In this document: one piece after another, positions 34,898-43,732 of the stretch
Layout of the letters: each line of letters begins with the position of its first letter
Position numbering within the stretch: the stretch's first letter is position 1
Source of the DNA: Streptomyces formicae
Lineage (GTDB): Bacteria > Actinomycetota > Actinomycetes > Streptomycetales > Streptomycetaceae
Direction of reading: 5' to 3'
NCBI RefSeq assembly: GCF_002556545.1
Contig: NZ_CP022685.1
Location: 3,658,001 to 3,722,000 of the forward strand
DNA: 64,000 bases
Made by a program: the position numbers and the translations under genes
The notes under the pieces: model-generated
Databases searched by the model: none
Seen by the model: only the letters and a program-made list of their open reading frames with translations
Told to the model about the DNA's origin: nothing

Positions 34898-36606
34898 GCG
34901 GCGCGACGACCTCGGCCCCCGAGATCCCGGGGCAGTCGACGCCCCAGCCGGCCGACGTCACCTCCGACACCTCGAACTCGCACACCCCCAAGCGGAGTTG
35001 GTGGGCCGACGGAGCGGCCGTCGCGGCGGGCGGCGCCCTGATCGCGCTGCACGGCTCGCTGCTCGGCCGCTGGGTGGTCGACGACGCGGCCATCACCTTC
35101 GCGTACGCGCGCAGCATCGACGAGGGCCTCGGTCCGGTCCAGCAGGCGGGCGCCGCGCCCGTCGAGGGGTACTCCAACCCCGCCTGGCTCGGCCTCCTCG
35201 TCGTCGGCAGGCGGCTCGGCCTCTTCGACCACCGGGCCGTGCTCGGGGTGCCCGACCTGATCCTCTTCCCCAAGGCGCTCGGCATGCTGTGCGCGCTCGG
35301 GGTGCTGATCGCGATCGCGTGCGCGGCACGGCGTCTGGTGACCCGCTCCTGGCTGGTCACGGCCGGGGCCGGGGTGCTGCTCGGCGCCAACATCTCCTTC
35401 GTGGCCTGGATGTTCTCGGGCCTGGAGAATCCGCTGTACGCCTGTGTCGCCACCGTCCTCGCGGCGACGCTCGTCCGCGCGGTCACCACCGGCGACCTGC
35501 TCGGCAGGTGGCCCGCGGTGGCGTCCGGGCTGCTCGCGCTGGTGGCGGCGCTGACCCGACCGGACGGCGCGGTGCTCGCGGGCGTCTATCCGCTGCTGCT
35601 CCTGCTGACGCTGCGGCGCGGACAGCTGGGGCCCAGGGCGCGCGCCGCGGCCCTCGGCACCGCCGCCTTCGCCGTGCCGTACGCCCTGTTCATCGCCTGG
35701 CGCCACCTCGTCTTCGGGCGGTTCGTGCCCAACACGGCGGTGGCCAAGGCCCAGGAACTGCCGGACGCCGAGCTGTTCGGCAGGACCACCGGCGAGCTGC
35801 TCACGTTCGCGGGCTGGCCCCTCGTGCTGGTGGCCGCCGCGCTCATCGGCATCGCGCTCACCCGGCCCGGGATGCCGCGCGCGGCCCTCGGCGCCGTCGC
35901 CCTGCCGCTCGCACTGACGCTCTGCGCGTTCGGCATCCTCGAACCGGACTGGATGGGCATGTACCGGTTCGCGACTCCCGTGTGGCCGCTGGGAGTTCTG
36001 GCGCTCGGGCTCGCCGCGGTGGGCCTCGCCGAGCGCGGCGGGCCTCGGCCTCGGGCGTTCATCGCGGCCGCGCTGAGCGCGACGCTGCTCCTGTCGTGGT
36101 CGGCGCAGGGCGAGCGGGCCGCCGCGTTCCGCGCCGAGCCGACCCTTCCGATGTGCCTCGTCGTCAACCGCGACGGGGTGATGTTCAACGAGTACGCGGA
36201 CCGGCTCGGCACCCGCGACGCGTCCGTCCTGCTGCCGAGCCTCGGCGGCACGCTGCTCACCAGCGACCTGAAGGTGTACGACCTCGCGGGCCTCACCGAG
36301 CCGACGATCGCCGACGCGCTCGCCGCGGGTGACGCGGAGCGGCTGCGGAGGTACGCCTTCCAGGAGCTGCGGCCCACGTTCGTGCACGCCGTCGGCGTCT
36401 GGGCGCGCAAGACCGGCATGACGGAACGCCGGCTGACCGCCGAGGGCTATCTGCCGCTCTACCGCACGGCCGACGGCGGCGGCGACTGGGTGCGGGCCGA
36501 CGCCGTCGCCCACCCGGAGCGCCTCGGGCCGCTGCGCGCGTGGGCGGCCAGGGCCGTGCCGGACGCGTACGAGAACGGGCGCGAGCGGTGCCCGACCCAC
36601 CACTGA
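34894..36606 (+). CDS. Multipass GT-C-type membrane glycosyltransferase
   Basis: 570 residues from ATG 34894, which overlaps the previous stop, so it is translationally coupled to the divergent GT2-TagF gene. After a disordered Ser/Thr-rich N-terminus come about ten helices. The first loop has LGRWVVDDAAITFAYARSID, GLGPVQQAG and VEGYSNPAWLGLL, the Asp-Asp and EGYSNPxW pattern of AftB-like arabinofuranosyltransferases. The C-terminal about 170 residues are extracytoplasmic. It should use a lipid-phosphate sugar on the outside of the membrane. Same family as the 30789 product. The name AftB-like is a family resemblance, not a claim for arabinan. Confidence 0.8.
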   Translation: MSGATTSAPEIPGQSTPQPADVTSDTSNSHTPKRSWWADGAAVAAGGALIALHGSLLGRWVVDDAAITFAYARSIDEGLGPVQQAGAAPVEGYSNPAWLGLLVVGRRLGLFDHRAVLGVPDLILFPKALGMLCALGVLIAIACAARRLVTRSWLVTAGAGVLLGANISFVAWMFSGLENPLYACVATVLAATLVRAVTTGDLLGRWPAVASGLLALVAALTRPDGAVLAGVYPLLLLLTLRRGQLGPRARAAALGTAAFAVPYALFIAWRHLVFGRFVPNTAVAKAQELPDAELFGRTTGELLTFAGWPLVLVAAALIGIALTRPGMPRAALGAVALPLALTLCAFGILEPDWMGMYRFATPVWPLGVLALGLAAVGLAERGGPRPRAFIAAALSATLLLSWSAQGERAAAFRAEPTLPMCLVVNRDGVMFNEYADRLGTRDASVLLPSLGGTLLTSDLKVYDLAGLTEPTIADALAAGDAERLRRYAFQELRPTFVHAVGVWARKTGMTERRLTAEGYLPLYRTADGGGDWVRADAVAHPERLGPLRAWAARAVPDAYENGRERCPTHH

Positions 36607-36654
36607 TCCGACCCACCACTGAACTGTCGTACCGACCCTGATGGAGACCACGCC

Positions 36655-37581
36655 ATGACAACGACCAGCAGCGAAGCCACCAGCCAGGACGTCGGCGACG
36701 GTCTGCCCCGTCCCGCCTCCCTGGACGACGTGCCGGGCTGGTTCTGGCCCCTGGACCAGCGCCTGTTCGCCTGGTTCCTGGGCGCGGGCGCCGCGGAGAC
36801 GCCGCCCGGGGACCTCCTGGAGATGGGCTGTTACCTCGGCAAGAGCACCATCGTCATGGGCGAGTTCCTGCGCACCGGCGAGAAGATGACCGTCTGCGAC
36901 CTGTTCGGCTCGGACGACGGCTACACCAAGGAGGCCACCAGGACCTTCTACCAGAAGTCCCTGACCAGGCAGGCGTTCGAGGCCAACTACTCGGCCTTCC
37001 ACGACGCCCTGCCCGAGCTGGTGGAGGGCCGCACCGACGTGCTGCCCGAGCTGATCGCCGAGGGCTCGTGCCGGTTCGTCCACATCGACGCCTCGCACAT
37101 GTACGACGACGTGGCCGCCGACATCGTCACGGCGAAGAACGCGCTGCGCGAGGGCGGCGTCCTCGTCCTCGACGACTACCGCACCGAGCACACGCCGGGC
37201 GTCGCCGCCGCCACCTGGGAGGCCGTGTTCCGGCACGGCCTGAAGCCCGTGATGCTCTCCTCCAACAAGCTCTACGGCACCTGGGGCGACCCCGCGCCGC
37301 TGCGGGAGGCGCTGATGGCGGAGCTGCGCGGGGTGCCGCACTGCGCCCCCGAGATCCAGCACATCGCGGGCCTCGACGTGATCCGGGCGTCGCGGGCGAA
37401 GATCCCCGCGCCCGAGCTCGTCACGTCAAGGCACCCGGCGGCGCCGAAGCCCACCGCGGTGCCCGCGCCGCGCGCGCAGGGCCCCCGGCCGCCCGCCCGC
37501 AAGCCGTCGGCGGCCCGTCGGCTCGTCATCGACCTGCTCCCGCCCGTGGTCACGCGGGCGGTGCGGAGGGCGCGCCGCTGA
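36655..37581 (+). CDS. Class I SAM-dependent methyltransferase
   Basis: 308 residues; ATG 36655 with GGAG upstream. The SAM-binding motif I appears as LLEMGCYLGKSTIVMGEFL, motif II-like acidic region as MTVCDLFGSDD, and FVHIDASHMYDDVAADI and GGVLVLDDYRTE complete a Methyltransf_24-type Rossmann domain of about 210 residues. This group includes enzymes acting on polysaccharide sugars and on small molecules. The C-terminal 70 residues are Pro/Ala/Arg-rich and basic, probably for membrane or polymer contact. It lies 48 bp after the GT-C gene, so O-methylation of a wall-polymer sugar is the likely job. Confidence 0.82.
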   Translation: MTTTSSEATSQDVGDGLPRPASLDDVPGWFWPLDQRLFAWFLGAGAAETPPGDLLEMGCYLGKSTIVMGEFLRTGEKMTVCDLFGSDDGYTKEATRTFYQKSLTRQAFEANYSAFHDALPELVEGRTDVLPELIAEGSCRFVHIDASHMYDDVAADIVTAKNALREGGVLVLDDYRTEHTPGVAAATWEAVFRHGLKPVMLSSNKLYGTWGDPAPLREALMAELRGVPHCAPEIQHIAGLDVIRASRAKIPAPELVTSRHPAAPKPTAVPAPRAQGPRPPARKPSAARRLVIDLLPPVVTRAVRRARR

Positions 37582-37684
37582 CCCCGTGCGGGTTGCCGAC
37601 CGGGCAAAGTGGCCCAATGCACCACATTGGGTTCACGTCAGCCTCCCGGTCCTGGCCCACGTGCACACGCACGGAGCGTGCCTC

Positions 37685-38683
37685 ATGACCCCGCCTCCGT
37701 CCCCGCGGCCGCCCTCGCCGCCGCCCGCCGTGCGGCGGCTGCTCGCCACCGCCCGCACCACCCGGTTCCGGGTCGAGCGGGCCGCCGCGGGGCGCGGGGG
37801 CGGCGCGCTCCCCGCGCCCGTGCACCTCTCGCTGCGCGACAGCCGCACGCTCAACGTCGCTCTCGCCGTCGACCCCGCACACGAGGACGTGGCGCGGGCG
37901 CGGCTGCTGATCACCCGGGGGCTTCGCCGGTACGCCGTCCCGCTCGCCCCTGAGCCGTACGCGCACGGCGACACCCTGCTGACCGCGACGGCGACACTGC
38001 GCGACGCGGCCGACGGGAGCCGCACGGGAGTGCCGCTCAGCGACGGCGTCTGGCGGCTCACCGTCGAGACGCGCGGGCCCCGGGGGCGCGTGCGACGCCG
38101 TGGCATCGGCATCGCCGGGGACCCCGCGCCGCCGCCCACGCCGACCACGGCACACGCCCCCGACCCCCGGACGGGAATGCTCGTCCGGATCGTCAGGACG
38201 CGCGGCGGGCGGGCCGTGCTCCAGGCGACGCGCTCGCGGCCGCGCGCGGAACTCGTGCGGTTCGTGCCGCGCGGGGACGGGATCACCGTGCACGGCAGGA
38301 TCGTGGCGGGCGCCGCAGGGGCGGCGGGGGCCGGCGCCCTGGCCGTACGGCGCAGGGACGGCGTCGTCGTACCCGTCGACGTGGCGTGGCAGGGCGACGC
38401 GTTCACGCTGCGGATGCCGCTCGGCGCGATGACGGGGGCCGGGCCGGGGCAGTGGGTGTGGGACGTCCGCGTGGGCGGACTGCCGCTCGGGCGCTGGCTG
38501 TCCGACGTGCGCGATCCGGCGGCCTCCTGCCCCACCCCCTTCCGCGTGTTCGCGCTTGCGGACGGCTCCCTGGTCCGGGCGCACGCCCACTTCACCGCGT
38601 CCGGGGCGTTCGCGGTGACCTGCCTCGACATCACCGACGGCGCCGCGGAGCGCACGCGCGAGCCCGCGAAGGAGACCTCATGA
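37685..38683 (+). CDS. Beta-rich protein of unknown function, coupled to the GT4-Stealth gene
   Basis: ATG 37685 gives 332 residues; the frame is open 99 bp further up. After a Pro/Arg-rich basic start (about 50 residues) the protein is made of alternating hydrophobic strands (VHLSLRDSRTLNVALAVD, DGVWRLTVETRGPRGR, PGQWVWDVRVGGLPLGRWL). This suggests two beta-sandwich domains at about 55-150 and 165-290. There is no signal peptide or membrane helix. Similar VWDVRLRL-type strands occur in the tail of the GT2 at 50498 and in the middle of the 1169-residue protein at 43733, so this may be a stand-alone version of that domain. Its stop overlaps the next start as ATGA, implying a stoichiometric partner. 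No function is known to me. Confidence 0.75.
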   Translation: MTPPPSPRPPSPPPAVRRLLATARTTRFRVERAAAGRGGGALPAPVHLSLRDSRTLNVALAVDPAHEDVARARLLITRGLRRYAVPLAPEPYAHGDTLLTATATLRDAADGSRTGVPLSDGVWRLTVETRGPRGRVRRRGIGIAGDPAPPPTPTTAHAPDPRTGMLVRIVRTRGGRAVLQATRSRPRAELVRFVPRGDGITVHGRIVAGAAGAAGAGALAVRRRDGVVVPVDVAWQGDAFTLRMPLGAMTGAGPGQWVWDVRVGGLPLGRWLSDVRDPAASCPTPFRVFALADGSLVRAHAHFTASGAFAVTCLDITDGAAERTREPAKETS

Positions 38684-41496
38684 AGATCACCTACCTGCTC
38701 GGCTGGGGCGACGAGATGGGCGGCACCGAGCTCGCCACGTACACCCAGGCGCAGCACCTCGCCGAGCGGCCCGGCATCGAGGTCGAGATCCTCTCCGTCT
38801 TCAGGACCCGCGCCGAGCCCTTCTTCCCCGAGGCGCGCGAGCTGCCCCTCCGCTACCTGGTGGACCGCACCGCCACCCCCGAACGCCCGGTGCGCGCCAC
38901 CGAGTTGGACGACGCCGCCTGCCGCACCCTGGCCGCACTGCCCAGCGAGCTGATCAGGCCCGCCTGGGAGGACGCCTTCGACCGGCTCTCGGACATCGAG
39001 CTGACGGCGGCGCTCGGCGCCCTGGACACCGACGTCCTGGTCACCACCACGCCCGCGCTGCTCGCCGCCGCCGTGGCGCTCGCGCCCGCGCGGGTCGTCA
39101 CCGTCCACCAGGAGCACCGCCCCACCCAGCGGCGCGGCCCCTCGGGCGAGCCGCTGCTCCTGCACGCGCCGCGCCTGGACGCGCTGGTCACGCTCACCGG
39201 GCGGACCAGGGACTGGCTCGCGGAGTCCCTCGGCGCGACCGCGCCCGAGCTCGCCGTGATCCCGAACGCCGTGCCCGACGGCTTCCGGCCGCGCGCGGAC
39301 GGCGAGAGCAAGGTCATCGTGATGGCCGCGCGGCTCACCGGCGAGAAGCGCGTCGACCACGCCGTGCGGGCGTTCGCGCAGATCGCGGACGCGCACCCCG
39401 AGTGGTCGCTGCGGATCTTCGGCGGCGGCCACCGCGAGCGGCAGTTGCGACGCCTGGTGGACGGCTTCGGGCTGCACGACCGGGTCGAACTGCTCGGCCC
39501 CTGCCAGGACATGGCGGCCGAGTGGGCCAAGGCGGGGCTGAGCCTGATGACGGCGGGCCACAACGAGGCGTTCCCGCTCGTCCTGCTCGAAGCGCTCGCC
39601 GCCGGGGTGCCCGTCATCGCGTACGACGTGGTGACCGGGCCCGCCGAGATCGTGCGCCACCGGGTGGACGGGCTGCTCGTACCGCCGGGCGAGATCGGCG
39701 AACTGGCCGTGGCCATGGACGAGTTGATGGGAGACGACGAGACCAGGCGCGGCTACGCGCGAGCGGCCCGCGAGGGGGTCTACGCCCGCTTCTCCTCCGC
39801 CGGTGTCACCGCGCGCTGGGAGGAGCTCTACACGCGCCTGGTGGCGGGGCGCGACCGCCCCGAGCGGCTCGGCGGGCGCGCGGACCGCGTGGCGCTCGGC
39901 GTGGCGTCCGGCGGCTGCGGCTTCCGGCCCACCGCCCCGCACACCTACGACGCGGCCGCGGGCGCCGACGAGCGCACCCGCGAGGACGAGATCCTGGCCG
40001 CCGACACCGAGGGCCGGATCATCCGCTCGGTGGGCAGGCTCGCCGAGCGCCGCGACGACGTCCGTACGCCCAGGATGGCCGACTGGAACCTGGAGCTCGC
40101 CGCGTCGGCGCTTGCCGCGCGGGACGTGCCGCACGTGCTCGTCCGCACCCCCGGTTCCACCTCGCACACCCTGGCGGTGGACGCCGACGACCGGGACCGC
40201 GCGCTGAAGGCCCTCGCGGACGCGCTGCACGGGCAGCCCGTCTACGCCGAGCTGGTCAATCCGCGCGACGCGGCGCCCGGCACCGTCCTTGCCGAACGCC
40301 TCGACGGCATCGGCGAGTTGGCGGGCGTCAAGCTGTTCAAGCCGGTGACCACGACGACCCTCTCGCTGCGGCACGGCGCGGGCCAGGCGTGCACGGTGGC
40401 GTTCTGGAACCGGGACGAGGCCGGGTTCCGCGCGCCCTTCGGCACGACGCTCGCGGGCGCCGAGCTGCCCTCGCTCACCCCCACGGCGACGCTGCGCGTG
40501 GCCGACCGCGCCTACCCGACGCTCCAGGTGTTCACCGAACTCCTCGTCAAGGACGTGGACTTCCCCGTCGACGCCGTCTACACCTGGGTCGACGACCGCG
40601 ACCCCGAGTGGCGCGCCCGCCGCGACGCGGCGCTCGGCGGCGCGGGGCCCGCCTCCGCCGACAACGGCGCCGTGCGCTTCCGCAACCGCGACGAGCTGCG
40701 CTTCAGCCTGCGCTCGATCGCGATGTACGCGCCCTGGATCCGGCACGTCTACTTGGTCACCGCGGGCCAGCGCCCCGACTGGCTCGCCGACGAGCACCCG
40801 GGCCTGACCGTCGTCGACCACCGCGACCTCTTCGCGGACCCCGAAGGCTGTCTGCCGACCTTCAACTCGCACGCGATCGAGAGCCAACTGCACCGCATCG
40901 AGGGCCTGTCGGAGCACTTCCTCTACTTCAACGACGACATGTTCCTGGGCCGCCCCACCACCCCGGAGACCTTCTTCCTCAGCAACGGCACGCCCCGCTT
41001 CTTCTGGTCGTCGGCGTCCGTGCCCGCGCTGCCCGTCTCCCCCGCTGACGAGGGCTATCTGGGGGCGGCGAAGAACAACAGGGAGCTGTTGCGCGAGGCG
41101 TTCGGCCGCACCACGACGCACAGCTTCTTCCACGTGCCCTACGCGCTGCGCCGCAGCGTCCTGCGGGAGATCACCGAACGCTTCCCCGCGGAGACGGGGG
41201 ACACCGCCCGCAGCCGCTTCCGCTCGGTCACCGATCTGTCCCTGGTCTCCTCGCTGCACCACCACTACGCGTACCTCACCGGGCGTGCCGTGCCCGGCGG
41301 CATCTCGTACGACTTCGTGGACATCGGCGACCGGCACGACCACGCGCGGCTCGGGCGGCTGCTCCAGAGCCGCGACAAGACGGCGTTCTGCATCGGCGAG
41401 TCGCCCGACAGCGCCGTGACGGACGAGGAGATGGCCCTCGCCATCCGCTCGTTCCTGACGGCGTACTTCCCGGTGCGCTCGCCCTACGAGGTCTGA
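38680..41496 (+). CDS. GT4 glycosyltransferase fused to Stealth-family sugar-phosphotransferase
   Basis: 938 residues from ATG 38680 (ATGA overlap with the previous gene). Residues 1-390 are a GT4 transferase: GWGDEMGGTELAT for the acceptor side, VIVMAARLTGEKRVDHAVRA, and EAFPLVLLEALAAGVPVIAY for nucleotide-sugar binding. A linker domain at about 400-620 follows. From about 628 come the Stealth regions: CR1 VDAVYTWVDDRDPEW, CR2 FRNRDELRFSLRSI with HVYLVTAGQRPDWL, CR3 HAIESQLHRIEGLSEHFLYFNDDMFLG, and a C-terminal CR4-like stretch. Stealth enzymes transfer hexose-1-phosphate from nucleotide sugars, as in bacterial capsule synthesis and human GNPTAB. The protein could therefore make glycosyl-phosphate repeats such as polydiglycosylphosphate. 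Its end overlaps the convergent gene by 13 bp. Confidence 0.92.
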   Translation: MKITYLLGWGDEMGGTELATYTQAQHLAERPGIEVEILSVFRTRAEPFFPEARELPLRYLVDRTATPERPVRATELDDAACRTLAALPSELIRPAWEDAFDRLSDIELTAALGALDTDVLVTTTPALLAAAVALAPARVVTVHQEHRPTQRRGPSGEPLLLHAPRLDALVTLTGRTRDWLAESLGATAPELAVIPNAVPDGFRPRADGESKVIVMAARLTGEKRVDHAVRAFAQIADAHPEWSLRIFGGGHRERQLRRLVDGFGLHDRVELLGPCQDMAAEWAKAGLSLMTAGHNEAFPLVLLEALAAGVPVIAYDVVTGPAEIVRHRVDGLLVPPGEIGELAVAMDELMGDDETRRGYARAAREGVYARFSSAGVTARWEELYTRLVAGRDRPERLGGRADRVALGVASGGCGFRPTAPHTYDAAAGADERTREDEILAADTEGRIIRSVGRLAERRDDVRTPRMADWNLELAASALAARDVPHVLVRTPGSTSHTLAVDADDRDRALKALADALHGQPVYAELVNPRDAAPGTVLAERLDGIGELAGVKLFKPVTTTTLSLRHGAGQACTVAFWNRDEAGFRAPFGTTLAGAELPSLTPTATLRVADRAYPTLQVFTELLVKDVDFPVDAVYTWVDDRDPEWRARRDAALGGAGPASADNGAVRFRNRDELRFSLRSIAMYAPWIRHVYLVTAGQRPDWLADEHPGLTVVDHRDLFADPEGCLPTFNSHAIESQLHRIEGLSEHFLYFNDDMFLGRPTTPETFFLSNGTPRFFWSSASVPALPVSPADEGYLGAAKNNRELLREAFGRTTTHSFFHVPYALRRSVLREITERFPAETGDTARSRFRSVTDLSLVSSLHHHYAYLTGRAVPGGISYDFVDIGDRHDHARLGRLLQSRDKTAFCIGESPDSAVTDEEMALAIRSFLTAYFPVRSPYEV

Positions 41497-43583
41497 GCCC
41501 CGCTCAGGAAGAGCCGCCGTACGACACGTTCGGCGGCTCTTCCGTCGTCGTAGGGGCAGAACCGGCTCCGGAACGCGGACCGCAGCCGCGCCGCTTCCGG
41601 GGAGTCCCAGCCGCCGTCCGTGAACAGCGCGGCCAGCTCCTCCTCGCTGGTGGCGACGGCTCCCGGCGTCTCGCCGGGGCGCCCCGAAAGGAGGTCGAAG
41701 TAGGTGCCCCTGGCAAGCCGGTAGGCCTGCCAGTCGGGGGCGTACGTCACGATCGGGCGGTCCAGGCACGCGTAGTCGAACATCAGCGACGAGTAGTCCG
41801 TGACCAGCGCGTCGGAAGCCAGGCAGAGGTCCTCCACGCGCGCGTGCCCGGTGACGTCGACGAGCTGCGGGTGGTGGTCGAGGCCCGCGTCGGCCCCGTA
41901 GAAGTAGTGGGCGCGGACCAGGACGACGTACGAGGCGCCGAGCCGCTCCACGAAGCGGCGCAGGTCGACGCGGGGCAGGAACCCCTTCTGGTAGTCGCGG
42001 TGCGTCGGCGCGTAGAGGAGCACCTTGCGTCCTTCTGCGATCCCCAACTCCTGGCGGACGCGCGCGACGTCTGCGTCGTCGACCCCGAAGTACACGTCGT
42101 TGCGCGGATATCCGGCCTCCAGCGCCTGGTAGGACGCCGACGGGTAGACCCGCTCCCAGACCTCCGTGGAGTGCGGGTTGGCGGAGAGGCTGAGGTCCCA
42201 CTGGTCGGTGTGGTCCAGGACCTTCTGGAAGCTGATGCCGTGCGTGCCCGCGGGGTAGCGGCGCTGGTCCAGGCCCATCTTCTTGAGCGGGGTTCCGTGG
42301 TGGGTCTGGAGGTAGACCTGCCCCTGGCGCTTGGTGAAGCCGCCGGGGAAGCTGGAGTTGTTGATCAGGTAGGTCGCCCTCGCCATCGTCCGCCAGTAGC
42401 TCCGCGAGCCCTCGATGACGTACTCGACGCCCTCGGGGACCTTGTGCTTGTTGCGGCTCGACACCACCCACACGCCCCTGATGTGCGGGGCGAGTTCGCG
42501 GGCCTTGGCGTGGATCGCGGCGGGGTTGCAGGAGACGCCCCGGTTCCAGTAGGCGCCGTAGACCGCGAGTGCCGGGTCGAGTCCGCGGCGCAGGTCGGCG
42601 CGGTAGGCGGCCTTCATGGCGCGGGCGCGCAGCTTCTTCTTCTGCCGCTTCAGCCTGCGGGCGACGCGCACCCGCCGGGTCTCCGCCCTGCGCAGCCCCT
42701 CGTACGCGCCCCAGGACGCGGCGGCGAGCGCCTTCTCCTCGGGGGTGCGGGGCGCTAGGCCCTCCGGCGCGTACGTCCGGTGGACGCGGGCCGCCTCGCG
42801 GAAGAACGCGCGCCGGTCGGCCTCCCTGATCCGGCCCGGGTCCTCCAGGACGGCGAGCAGATGCGCGATCGCGGGCGGGAAGAGCCGGGTCCGCTCGTCC
42901 GGGTCGGCGGCGGCGAGGAGTTCCTCGTACCGTGCGGCGAGGGCGAAGTGCGCGCGGCCCGGGGTCTTGGAGAAGCTCCCCGCGCGCCGCTCGCGCCAGC
43001 GCACGCACGCCCGGTCGAGCACGGCGACGCCGTCGCCCGCGTCCAGGGTGGCCCGCTGGACGGGCACCACGTCCTCGTACGCGCCCTGCGGGAAGCCCAG
43101 TCGGCGTTCGTGCCAGAAGGTGCGGCGGAAGACGCGGTTCCAGAGAGCGACGGTGGCCGCGAGGGGGTCGCCCGTGAGGTCGTCGCCGCCCGCGCGGACG
43201 TTCTCCCACCAGTCGGTCCGCTCGTGCGCGAAGAGCAGCACGTCCGGGTCCCGGTGCGCGCGAAGGGCCGCGTCGACGGCCGCGAGGGCGCCCGGGAGCA
43301 GCAGGTCGTCGCCGTCGAGGAAGAGCAGGTAGTCGCCGGTGGCGCGGTCGGCGCCGATGGCGCGGGCGGGTCCGGCGCCCGCGCGGGCGGGGACGCGGAC
43401 GAGTTGCGCGCGCCCGTCGCGCTCCGCATACTCCCCGGCGATCGCGGCGCAGGCGTCGGGTGACGCGTCGTCGACGACGATCAGTTCGAGGTCGCCGAAG
43501 GACTGGGTGAGCACGGAGTCCAGGCATTCCCGCAGGTAGCCCTGGACGCGGTGGGCGGGGACGACAACCGAGAAGCGCGTCAT
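41484..43583 (-). CDS. GT2 glycosyltransferase fused to TagF-like glycerophosphotransferase
   Basis: 699 residues from ATG 43583; GTG 43589 in the same frame is possible. The GT2 domain has TRFSVVVPAHRV, VVDDASPD and FLDGDDLLLPG. After a basic linker the TagF-like domain has YGAYWNRGVSCNP, LQTHHGTPLKKMG with His429 at the expected site, LYAPTHRDY, RAHYFYG and ASDALVTDYSSLMFDY. It is the closest in motif spelling to the partial gene at 61995. It points opposite to the rest of this block and is divergent from the 1169-residue relative, with a perfect inverted repeat between them. Its last codons contain a hairpin that can terminate the convergent gene. Confidence 0.9.
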   Translation of the reverse strand: MTRFSVVVPAHRVQGYLRECLDSVLTQSFGDLELIVVDDASPDACAAIAGEYAERDGRAQLVRVPARAGAGPARAIGADRATGDYLLFLDGDDLLLPGALAAVDAALRAHRDPDVLLFAHERTDWWENVRAGGDDLTGDPLAATVALWNRVFRRTFWHERRLGFPQGAYEDVVPVQRATLDAGDGVAVLDRACVRWRERRAGSFSKTPGRAHFALAARYEELLAAADPDERTRLFPPAIAHLLAVLEDPGRIREADRRAFFREAARVHRTYAPEGLAPRTPEEKALAAASWGAYEGLRRAETRRVRVARRLKRQKKKLRARAMKAAYRADLRRGLDPALAVYGAYWNRGVSCNPAAIHAKARELAPHIRGVWVVSSRNKHKVPEGVEYVIEGSRSYWRTMARATYLINNSSFPGGFTKRQGQVYLQTHHGTPLKKMGLDQRRYPAGTHGISFQKVLDHTDQWDLSLSANPHSTEVWERVYPSASYQALEAGYPRNDVYFGVDDADVARVRQELGIAEGRKVLLYAPTHRDYQKGFLPRVDLRRFVERLGASYVVLVRAHYFYGADAGLDHHPQLVDVTGHARVEDLCLASDALVTDYSSLMFDYACLDRPIVTYAPDWQAYRLARGTYFDLLSGRPGETPGAVATSEEELAALFTDGGWDSPEAARLRSAFRSRFCPYDDGRAAERVVRRLFLSGAQTS
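41507..41543. terminator. Hairpin inside the 3' end of the 41484-43583 gene
   Basis: GGAAGAGCCGCCG (41507-41519) and CGGCGGCTCTTCC (41531-41543) form a perfect 13-bp stem with an 11-nt loop. It begins 11 bp past the stop of the GT4-Stealth gene, so it can terminate that transcript although it encodes amino acids on the other strand. Confidence 0.65.
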
Positions 43584-43623
43584 GCCCACCGACCGTAGTC
43601 AGCCGGACACCGCCTGTCGAAGA

Positions 43624-43653
43624 CCCTTCATCACTCATTGGGGTGATGAAGGG
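43624..43653. promoter_or_regulatory. Perfect 11-8-11 inverted repeat between divergent GT2-TagF genes
   Basis: CCCTTCATCAC (43624-43634) and GTGATGAAGGG (43643-43653) flank TCATTGGG. It lies 41 bp upstream of ATG 43583 on the minus strand and 80 bp upstream of GTG 43733, in the shared promoter region. A dimeric repressor or activator site is the simplest reading. Confidence 0.55.
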
Positions 43654-43732
43654 CAAAGAAGTTGACGCTCGGGACGCGTAAACGGGCAAAGAGGACGAAT
43701 AAGCCCGAACTACGCCCGAAAGGTCGGCCGCC

